Source: Stromatinia cepivora
Taxonomy: Eukaryota; Ascomycota; Leotiomycetes; Helotiales; Sclerotiniaceae
Reading direction: 5' to 3'
NCBI GenBank assembly: GCA_014898415.1
Contig: RCTD01000011.1
Location: forward strand, 248,001-312,000
Length of the DNA: 64,000 bases
Shown: piece after piece, positions 11,798 through 20,759 of the stretch
Position numbering within the stretch: position 1 is the first letter of the stretch
How the letters are laid out: each line of letters begins with the position of its first letter
The notes under the pieces: model-generated
Databases searched by the model: none
Seen by the model: the letters and a program-made list of their open reading frames with translations, nothing else
Told to the model about the DNA's origin: nothing
Position numbers and translations under genes: made by a program

Positions 11798-12515
11798 TTA
11801 GTCCTTCTTGTGGTAGTTGACCTTTTCATTCCAGCTATCACGTATTGTCAGCAGTAATCCCATATACTTAATTAGCCAATTACAGGTCGAGCTCTCTTTC
11901 TCGTAGTAGGTCCATGGAAAACTTACAAAAGTGTCTAGGAAAACGGTCAGTAATGAAATCTCGCAGCAACACACAGAGGGGTGAGTCAACTTGCCTTATC
12001 TCCATCACCCCAGAAGAAGTTCTTAGTTCTCATGTTTTGATATGGGTATTCCGGTCTATCCTCCAAAGGGCCCATATGTTCCCAATGAGCCCAATGCTCA
12101 TCCCACAAGATCTTAGCATTGACACTTGCGATGATCAAGCAAGGAATCGTAGCACTGTCCCATAATCAGCCTTACATCTCTTCCCGCCATATCATTTCCA
12201 ACCAGTCTCCCGGATCCCCCCCCACTTGTCCATGTGATGTATAGCTTACTAGATTGACAATTTTCTCCAAAGATCTGCAGCTTTTGTTAGCATTTCCTGC
12301 CTTGCCTCTCCCGCAATCCCAAGAGAACCTGACTACTAACCACTAGTAGCAGCAGCATGATCCTTAACGGCCTGACGCTCTCGGTTGAAAGCATTATCCT
12401 CGGCGCCAGTGAAGGTGCTCTCGCTGCTGGCAAAGCGTCGTTGGAATGGAGTTCGGATGGATTGAGGGCGAGCGACGCGCTGGGCGGCTGCTCGGGTTGC
12501 ACGTGCAGAGAACAT
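11798..12515 (-). CDS. COX13: Cytochrome c oxidase subunit 6A (COX13)
   Basis: Five exons (complement): 12341-12515, 12250-12280, 11995-12154, 11927-11934, 11798-11834; 411 nt, 136 residues. This is the small inner-membrane subunit VIa of complex IV. The N-terminus is an Arg/Ala/Ser-rich mitochondrial presequence ending about QRRFASS. One membrane helix follows (LSIYATIPCLIIASVNAKIL), then the family block HWAHWEHMGPLE, EYPYQNMRTKNFFWGDGDK and the C-terminus WNEKVNYHKKD. Two structures are unusual: intron 3 (11935-11994) starts with GC (AAG|GCAAGT), and exon 4 is only 8 nt. Both are needed to restore the family-typical GDGDKTLFWN junction. The gene diverges from APN2. Confidence 0.93.
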
Positions 12516-12929
12516 GTTTGATATGTGGTGGGTGCGATTGTGTGTAGGTTATAATGTAGTTATGCGCCGCGACGCTGTTCAATTATCGTATGTCACTGCC
12601 AATTTGAATATCTCCACCTTGGAAAAGAGACCTTACTTTTAATGCCTGAGGCAATAATGACTTGGTCATCGCCCTGTTTAGCCTCGGGTTGAGATCACGT
12701 GCGGACGTGAACATTGACGTGAACCTCATGCAGTAGCCACGAAACTTTAGATTCAGCAAAGATGAAGTAATGTAGCAATCTTTGTATTTTGTCTTTACTA
12801 CATATTGCTCCTATGGAAGTATCGTAATTGTTTCCGGTTCGTAGGAGATGCATTTGCGAATCTTGTCTCGAGATCTCTACCTTCAGCTTCACCATATTGC
12901 CACGATCAAACAAGCAAGAAACACAGATT
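12516..12929. promoter_or_regulatory. Divergent promoter region COX13 / APN2
   Basis: 414 bp between the two start codons. It contains an ATCACGTG E-box-type site near 12691, the kind of site bound by bHLH factors such as Cbf1 in yeasts. Whether it acts here is inference. Confidence 0.5.
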
Positions 12930-15120
12930 ATGGATCGAGAGAATCGGGATAATGACAGCAACCGTGGGCTGAGGATTACAACTTGGAATGGTGAGCGCGT
13001 CTAATGGTAACGTGACTGGGATTTACTAACACAAGAACAGTTAATGGTATCAGGTTGGTGATTTGCAGTTCCAGAGAAATGATGGATATGCAATGATATT
13101 TATCTGTGCGCTTGAAGCTAATGTTGGGGCTGGGCAGGAATCCCTTTAGCTACCAGCCATGGTGCGAGAAGAGAACATTTTCTGTGAGCAGTCACGTATG
13201 ACAACCATTGTGGAAATGCAATCTAATTCATGTACAAGGCGATGTTCGATATCCTCGAAACTGATATCTTGGTGATGCAAGAGACTAAAATCCAGAGGAA
13301 AGATCTTAGAGATGATATGGTCTTGGTACCAGGTTGGGATGTCTACTTTAGTCTTCCAAAGCACAAGAAAGGTATGCTATTCCTATTATTCCTTGAATCA
13401 GAGCTCACGCATGAACCAAGGATATTCTGGTGTTGCCATATATACAAGAAGTTCAGTGTGCGCTCCAATACGCGCTGAAGAGGGTATCACGGGTGTTCTA
13501 ACCCCTCCAAATTCTACGACCAGCTTCCGTGACCTTCCCAAGGATCAGCGGATCGGGGGATATCCTACGGGCGCTCAACTTCAGGACTACTCCCTCGATG
13601 CCATGACTCTGGACTCTGAAGGGAGATGTGTTATTTTGGAATTCCCTGCCTTTATCCTTATTGGTGTATATTGTCCTGCGAACCGCGACGAAACTCGTGA
13701 TGAATTTCGGCTTGGCTTCTTGAACGCCCTCGATACACGGGTTCGCAATCTTGTGGCTCTTGGGAAAAGTGTTTTATTGACTGGGGACCTGAATATCATC
13801 GGAGATGAAATCGACACGGCCAGTTTAGAGGAACAATTAAAGAAACAGGGATTAACGCTGGACGAATACATATCAACTCCCGCACGCCGTCTGTTCAATC
13901 ATCTCCTAATTGGAGGAAAAGTCGTTGGGGAGAGAGATGAAGGAAGAGAGCCACAAATCATGTGGGATGTATGTCGCGGTTTTCATCCTGCACGGAAGAA
14001 GATGTTCACATGCTGGGAACAGAAGAGAAATGCCAGACCTGGGAATTTCGGCTCAAGGATCGATTACATCCTTTGCAGCGAGGACAGGAAAGAGTGGTTC
14101 CAGGAGTCAAATATTCAGGAGGGACTTATGGGCTCGGATCATTGTCCTGTTTTTGCCACCTTGAAGCCTAGAGTGAAGTTAGATGATGTCGAGGTCGATA
14201 TTCGCGATGTGATGAGCAAGGACATGTTCAAGAATGGAGTCAGGGTGCGGGAGTGGTCGATGAAGGATTTGCTACCAACGTCTGCCAAACTAATCACAGA
14301 ATTCGATCGACGTCAGAGTATTCGTGATATGTTCACAAAAAAGCCAACTGACTCGACGGCTGCTGCTTTGCCCTCGACTGCGTCAGAATTCCAAAATGGG
14401 TTGGAGGAGTTAGCACAAAAAGATTCAACGCCCAGCTCATACCAGAATGCTAAGTCACTTGAAGCATCCTCTACTAAAACAGATTCTCCATCAGAGCCAT
14501 CCATATCATCATCGTCGTCTATTCCAGTCAAGCGGTCCTCCGATGCATTGCCACCAATATCACAACCATCGAAGCGCAGTAAGGCAGAAGGCAGAACAAA
14601 CAAAGCATCTTCTAGTGGAAAGTTGATTAAAGGACAGCCGGGAAAAGCACAAAGTAGTTTAATGGGGTTCTTTAAGCCTAAGACGCCGCCAGCAGCACAA
14701 ACACTTCCGTCATCGACGAGTAACTCTGCCACAATAACGCCTACAGCGTCAACATCTTCGGCGGTTCAGGAATGCCCTGTTGATTCTAGCACGGAGGATA
14801 ACTCGTTGAAAGCCGCGGAAAGCACAAATAGCGACGAAGAAATCAGAAACTCATTTATGTTACAACAAGATAAAGAAGTACATGATCCCATAGTAGCGAA
14901 GGAGTCTTGGTCAAAGCTATTAACGAAACGCATTCCCCCCAGATGCGAGCATAATGAGCCATGTATCAGCCATATAACGAAGAAGCAAGGCATAAACCGT
15001 GGCAGGTCCTTCTACATGTGTCCTAGACCTCTGGGGCCATCAGGTCAGCAAGAGAAGAATACAGGATGGCGCTGTGGTACATTTATTTGGAGTAGTGAGT
15101 GGAATGGGAAGGAAAGCTGA
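12930..15120 (+). CDS. APN2: DNA-(apurinic/apyrimidinic site) endonuclease 2 (class II AP endonuclease)
   Basis: Five exons: 12930-12990, 13041-13053, 13138-13183, 13239-13371, 13421-15120; 1953 nt, 650 residues. The enzyme cuts DNA at abasic sites and trims 3' blocks in base excision repair. The exonuclease III-type catalytic domain fills residues 12-350: TTWNVNGIRN, VMQETKI (metal-binding Glu), GDLNI, RIDYIL and the closing GSDHCPV. A long Ser-rich linker carries a PCNA-binding PIP box, QSSLMGFF, near residue 494. A zf-GRF zinc ribbon closes the protein from about residue 590 (PRCEH, MCPRP, WRCGTFIW). Exon 2 is only 13 nt and encodes part of the catalytic WNVNGIR strand. APN2 is the standard left flank of MAT in Pezizomycotina. 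Confidence 0.96.
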
Positions 15121-16151
15121 GGTTGGAAACGGCGCAGAAGGTAAAAAGTAGCAACTGGGCTGGGAGTAAGAGGTGTATACCCTATCTATCAAATCGATAG
15201 CATCAATTGACATAGTTTCAAACGCGCGCGCGCCGGCCTACAATCACATCGACGCCTGCATTCCATTGCTCACGTAATCGCAACTGGAAAGCAGGAAGTA
15301 GGAATCGTATACCCTACCCTACCAGCAGCAGAAATCAAAAGCTATTCATATCACACACATCCATCTACATCCCATGACCAACTCTACCTCATCACCTTTA
15401 CAAGAGTAAATCCAATCTCCCAGCCCCCTCTCGATCTCGCCTTTTCGGCTTTTTATCTTAAGCGGAGCCCGCATCGTCACCGCTAAAGGAAAAAAAAATT
15501 TCGCCTTCCAATGTTCACCATGAAGAAGATTCACCTTGATGGGTATAACGACTAGCCACCTGATTGTGAGATTGTGCCTAGGGCAATCAAGAAAAATTTT
15601 CACGCACGATCGCACAATTTGACATTGGGAATGGCTGAATGAATGATCATGGCTGCGATGAAGGTGAAGAGGAAGATGTTGAGCTTTTAGTGATGATGAC
15701 CGTTGTCAGCGAAGGCACTTAGAGAAGAAAAAAAATAGATTTCACGGTCACAATAGTCACAATGCAAGAAGTAATTAGAGAGTATCATGAAGTGTAAAAG
15801 TTCTATTCTTTTGTAATATAAACTGTATGAACTATATATATAAAATCTAAGTACAGCTTCTATTCCATCCATCCACCGGATCTGTATCCACAATCCATCC
15901 AGTTAGTTCCATCTCATAAGCTAAATCTCGGATGAACAAGCTCATGAATATATCCATAAACTTTTAGAAACTATATAAACAAAGAGAAAAAAAAAAAGCA
16001 AGAAGGAAATATGTACAAGTGATAAGCGCGGCATTGATGAATGCCAAAGTTCCAATTCCAATTTCTTTCCATAAGTCGTAAGTCGTGAAACACAGGCCAC
16101 GTCGTGGAGAGTTGATGAGTTCGCGAGTGAGAGAGGAGAGAGTACTTGGTA
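15121..16151. other. Non-coding region between APN2 and the MAT locus
   Basis: About 1 kb with no supported gene. It begins with the APN2 3' flank and includes a short CG-repeat (GCGCGCGCGCC near 15223-15233). It becomes AT-rich after 15700. Short minus-strand ORFs have no recognisable content. Confidence 0.45.
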
Positions 16152-16445
16152 CTATGACCGAGGAGAAAAGAAGTTGTAGAGATCCTGTTGTTGGACCATT
16201 TGCCAAGGCTCCGTTGGTGTGAAGTTCATACCTGTTGGTTCATCACCATATGTAAGTCTGGAGTGTTCGGGTTGGAGTTGCTGTTCTGTCATATTGGAGT
16301 GGCCCATGTGAATATTGAGACCAAACGCACCCAAACCAGGGTCATCAGCAGAGTTGTTGTTTGCAGTAGGATAGTTGATGGAGGAGGTGGTGGTGTTGAT
16401 GCTGTGGGATAATTGGTCAGTGGTTGACTTCTCAATGTGCTCCAA
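16152..16445 (-). pseudogene. Start-less C-terminal ORF beside APN2, candidate MAT1-2-1 remnant
   Basis: An open frame of 97 codons, rich in Asn, Gln, Thr and Ser and ending NFFSPRS. It begins at a TTG with a TGA two codons upstream. No acceptor site rescues the frame, so it lacks an N-terminus; the first ATG is about 46 codons in. It reads toward APN2. In homothallic Sclerotinia the HMG gene MAT1-2-1 lies next to APN2 (recalled from the literature), and I recall that Botrytis MAT idiomorphs keep fragments of the opposite idiomorph. No HMG box is visible, which fits a retained 3' end. The identity is inference; it could also be an unrelated small gene starting at an internal ATG. Confidence 0.45.
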
Positions 16446-16534
16446 TCGTCAGCTACGCAGCTATTAGCCCAAGTTATATATTGAATTTAGATAAATTGTG
16501 GTTTGCAAATTATCTGAAGTAGACACTGTCTGAA

Positions 16535-16547
16535 CACGTGATACGCC
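16535..16547. promoter_or_regulatory. 13-bp element CACGTGATACGCC, copy 1
   Basis: An identical 13-mer occurs here, 94 bp before the MAT1-1-5-like start codon, and again at 18023-18035 before MAT1-1-1. It contains the palindromic E-box CACGTG. A role in shared control of the two MAT genes is inference. Confidence 0.5.
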
Positions 16548-16640
16548 TGGTAACTTTTCTCCGATCAACAAGGCAGTTTAGTGATAAGCCGGTGAAGCTA
16601 AATATTAAATCAACATACCCCACGATAACTGCAACTCGAC

Positions 16641-17943
16641 ATGAAGGTCAAAACTGCCCTACAAATGCGACGTGAAGCATTCTTGAGGAGGAAATATTTA
16701 TGGGGCATCAAATTACATTCTGCTCGTTATATTCTCCCCCGCGCCCTTAGGACTTGGAAACGTGATGAGATCAATACGTTGGATCCATCGACTTTTCCCG
16801 ACGCTACACCTGTGGAGCTAGCGGCGGCATTAGAAAGAGATGAATTACTGACGGGTGTGGAAGTGGGATCTAAACCAGTATCATCAACCTATGATCTTTT
16901 CGATCCGGGTGTTGAAGCAAGTAAGTCAATACCGTCATCAAAGCCTATGTTCTTTTCTAATATTGACAGCCGCCGATGCTCCTGGAAAGCCATGCGAGCC
17001 AGCGTTTCTAGATGCCCTTGTCACGGACTGTTGCGTTTTGATTTGGGAGTTTCGTAACCTTTACAGATATACAGACTTCAACTCAATGGACGATCCATTA
17101 CCCACCGAGTATGCGGTTATTTTCTATGATCTCAGCACCGTATTTGCAGAATGCCGGAGGCTTAAAAAATCGCCTGAACTCTTTCCAACCCAACTACAAG
17201 AGCGTCAATTCATGGAAAAGATGAGTCGTATAGCAGAAGTTGTAGACCATCTGCGAAATGTTATGGTCTTGAAAAACGATAGTAAGCTCGCCAGGAATGA
17301 AATGCGAAAGAAGGAGAAAGAACTTGCCAAAGGTCTACCATTCTTTTATCCCGGACGGGCAGATGGAAGACACCCCTGGACTAGATGGCTGGAAAATTCT
17401 TCACCTGTGATGCCTCCAGGATGGCTTGGGATTCAGCAGAAAATACCACATATTGGTGATAATATAATTCGAAGAACCACAACTATGTATGAACTATACG
17501 AGAGGCAGTTTAGAATTGTGAGTATATTAACTATATTCTATGCACATGAAGGAAACGGATAGGCTAATGTATTTTTCACAGGAGGGACTTATTGATCACA
17601 AAGTGAATGTATGTTTGATAATGAGAAGCTGCTTGAAGACCAAAAGTGAAACTAAAACATCATCTAGGATACCTTGGAAGATTTTCCTGCCCCGGGAGAA
17701 GCATTTGAGCATATGACCTACTCAAAATTCTCAACAATGGCAGTAAATTACGTGCAGTATAGGAGTGGGGATAGATCGGAGTCCGACCAAAATGGGATCT
17801 TGAGAATTGAGAAGTTAGCAGAAGCTGTTCAACGGAGTTTCAGACGGCAGGAGAATCCAGTAATTGCAAAGAATGCAAATATCCCGTTTCATCGATTTAT
17901 GATGGGTTTTAAAGTAGAAACACTAAATGACGATGTCCAATAG
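16641..17943 (+). CDS. MAT1-1-5-like mating-type locus protein
   Basis: Four exons: 16641-16920, 16970-17517, 17582-17608, 17668-17943; 1131 nt, 376 residues. Exon 3 is only 27 nt. I recognise no domain: there is no alpha box, HMG box, signal peptide or membrane helix. The first 45 residues are basic (MRREAFLRRKY, ALRTWKRDE), the middle is helical and charged (around residues 185-225, KKEKELAKG), with conserved-looking aromatic patches such as YPGRADGRHPWTRW. The assignment to MAT1-1-5 rests on position and orientation: it lies between APN2 and the alpha-box gene, as reported for Sclerotiniaceae MAT1-1 loci. MAT1-1-5 has no clear molecular function that I know of. It shares a 13-bp upstream element with MAT1-1-1. 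Confidence 0.7.
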
Positions 17944-18311
17944 ACCGTTCAAGGGAAATCCAGATGTTCTCAACCTTTTTTTAAAAAAAGCTTTCACTTT
18001 TCCATGTCTTGCATTACTTGACCACGTGATACGCCATCAGCTTTCGCTATGTGAAAGAAATGAGAGATTCTTTGTTGCTTCACTTCTTCACTAAAATAGC
18101 AAGCTTTTTTTCTTCTTGAAACAAATTTGTTAGCCCACTCCAGCCACACAAAAGTCATTTAAGAAACTCCTGCTGCAATTTCTCGGGGACCCTTCGACAA
18201 CTTTACACAACAATATTTCGGCGATCTCCCTGACAAACTTTCAGCAGCTTCTTCAATAATTCTCTTCCCAGATACTATTTTTCCCCAATTGAGAATCATC
18301 ATAAATTCGTC
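17944..18311 (+). promoter_or_regulatory. MAT1-1-1 upstream region
   Basis: 368 bp between the MAT1-1-5-like stop and the MAT1-1-1 ATG. It must hold the MAT1-1-1 promoter and leader, and carries the second CACGTGATACGCC copy. Confidence 0.55.
18023..18035. promoter_or_regulatory. 13-bp element CACGTGATACGCC, copy 2
   Basis: Identical to 16535-16547 and in the same orientation, 277 bp before the MAT1-1-1 start codon. Confidence 0.5.
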
Positions 18312-19515
18312 ATGACGACACCCTTCAAGACTACGATGAAGCACACCACGAAGCGGCAGCAAAGAAAGTTAACAACTACTCAGTACCGCGTGTCGAAACC
18401 AGCAACTAAGTGCAGAAGAGCTAATGACAGCATGCACTCGCTTACCTACCATATGGCTCCATTCATCAGTGAAACCGAGGGTGGTGTACAACATGTTGAG
18501 ATGAATGAGAGACAAATCGCATGGGTCGAGGCTCCTCGACGCTCTGTCAATTCATATATATTGTTCCGTAGTAAGTTTTCCGATAAATAACTATTTTCAG
18601 AAGACTAACATCTGCTTAGCTTTCTACATGATTTTGACCGTGCTTGGGAATATTCCGCAAAAGTACAAGTCTGCAATCCTCAGTGTCTTGTGGGGACGCG
18701 ATCCTTTTCATGCCAAATGGTCTATCATTGCCCGCGCTTATACCCTTATGAGAGATGCTGGTGTTAGAAGAACCGTCTCTGAGTACCTTACTCTCGTGTG
18801 TCCTCACATTGGTATCCTCGCCGTCGATGATTACCTTGCCGATCTCAACTGGACATTCGAAACAAATGAAGAAGGAACTGTCTGTCTTCGTCAAACTTCT
18901 CCACCAGACGTCCGTTCATTCCCAGCACACATTGCTAGAACTATCTTGACAGATTTGGACGTCATCACTTTCTGTGGCTCTCAAGGCTACTTGCCAATTG
19001 CAACCGCTGCCAGCATCGTTCAAGGCTGGAACCGTGTGCATCCCAATGCTAACATGGCTATCCAAGGTACTCTCCCTGTCACACAACACATTGCTTCTAC
19101 TCAGAATGCATATGGTGCATGGGAGATGCCTAAGGGTGTTATTGTTGCTCCACCACCCAAGCCAGCTTTCGACTACCCTCTTGCTTGCACTCCATCTGCA
19201 CCACTACCCACTGGCACACTGCCACCATCACCTCCTTGGTCCACTGGGATGATGGCTGGCTACTGGAGTCAGGATAATGGGTCTATTGACCTCAGTGGAC
19301 TCGACACCCAATTCGACCAATTCAACCCCACCTCTCTTGGTGATGCAAACAGCCTCTACGTTCCTGGCGATGTCTCTCCACCATCAAATCAAGTAAGTCA
19401 GCCTAATCACTCATTTGATCGTGCCATGCTAATTGTTTTGGACTTTACCGTTTCGTAGTCTACAACATTCCCGAAACTTTCGTCGCACCGAGGCATTATC
19501 TCGTTCCCACGATAA
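18312..19515 (+). CDS. MAT1-1-1: Mating-type protein MAT1-1-1 (alpha-box transcription factor)
   Basis: Three exons: 18312-18570, 18620-19392, 19459-19515; 1089 nt, 362 residues. The alpha box, about residues 73-155, has the family pattern: PRRSVNSYILFR (the RPVNSFMAFR block), LSVLWGRDPFHAKWSIIA (the LWGGDPYRNKW block), then YLTLVCPHIGIL. The 49-bp intron sits inside the alpha box directly after LFR, the position usual for MAT1-1-1 genes. The C-terminal half is Pro/Ser-rich. The protein is the master regulator of MAT1-1 cell identity, controlling pheromone and receptor genes. It lies between APN2 and SLA2, and no intact HMG gene is present, so this isolate should be MAT1-1 and heterothallic. 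The last 19 codons depend on the second intron (19393-19458). Confidence 0.93.
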
Positions 19516-20759
19516 ACACTCTCCAGAATGGAGTTATAGCAACAATTAGGAGTTGGATGGATATATATACTCATTGGTGCAGCATGTCTTTAGATGGAAA
19601 ACTCGGTACATTTTTCCACCGGTTCTTCAACAGCTTGATGGTAATGGTTTGTACACTTACGCATCAGGCTTCCTCGTTTTTATTCTCAGTATATAGTTCT
19701 CATTATATAGTTCTCATTACAGTTTGATCATAATTTGGAAGGATAGATACTTATAGGTCGACCTGCTAAGCATCAAGCTTGCCGGTCTTGTATATTTCAA
19801 AAGGTTCTCGTGCATAAAATTTTCTTCTTCCTCATTCAAAGACTTGCTAGAATTAATAAAGAGATTTCATGTTGGAAATAATTCGTATTCTGCTTCAACA
19901 TTTTCTCTCCTCTTCCGTGAAACATGCTCAATAAAATGTGTAATAAGTATTGATCGTTGATGATGTATGAAACACCTTATTCTCCCTTCATTTTCTTTTT
20001 TCAACACATCCAAGCATGACATGTCGTAGAAATAAGCATGTGGAGACACAGGCGCCAATTACTAAACCAACAGACCACTAATGCAAGTAACAGCGTTCTG
20101 ATGTAACCTTGTGCTTACCGTTTATGGATCTTGGTCCACCCGAAAGTGTGGATTAGTGGGGAGTTGGAGCTTGGTGGCGACAAGGATAAAATACGAGTAC
20201 GAGATTTGGTTTGAACGGCAACTACGGGGCGAGGGAGACGATGGAGTTGGAATTTTTGGGAGGAAAGAAGGGGGGAGTTGAATGGTCTCAGGTAATTAAT
20301 CATTCAATGATGCTATGATGGAATTCGGGAGTTCTTCACATTTAAGATCGCAAGGGATGAATTCTTGGTGTTATGGGGTTTCTTAACATATAGAAGGTCC
20401 ATGTGACAATTCTCAGGGGATCATACCTAGTACCAGATCAGGGGTATTTCGAGCTGAGACTGGTGGTGTCTGACAAGCAATACATATAAGTCAACCCTAA
20501 GCAAACTGCGGTCGTGGGGGTATCCGAGTGGAAAAAGTGATGTATGAAGTTCAAGGTATTCATTCTGCCTCGGTCTCAAAAGTATTTCCACGAATGCCTT
20601 CCCTACAAGTGTCGTCGTCCTCAATGAAAGAACTGCTACCGAATCTGGATATCACACGCTTATTAAAAGAATCGCCGTACAGCCCATTTACTTCTTCCCC
20701 TTAAAGTTTATATACTCAACAGAGCTACGAGGAGCTATGGCCCATCAACGCCATAATAT
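19516..20759. other. Non-coding region between MAT1-1-1 and SLA2
   Basis: About 1.2 kb between convergent MAT1-1-1 and SLA2. It contains a tandem duplication of about 15 bp (TATAGTTCTCATTA, near 19692-19720). No HMG or MAT1-2-10-like coding was visible. The SLA2-side idiomorph border is probably in or near this stretch, which cannot be fixed without a MAT1-2 sequence. Confidence 0.45.

Noticed and set aside
16641..17943. Considered as a mitochondrial ribosomal or housekeeping gene
   Set aside because: No family match by eye; its place between APN2 and the alpha-box gene fits MAT1-1-5 better, though not proven.
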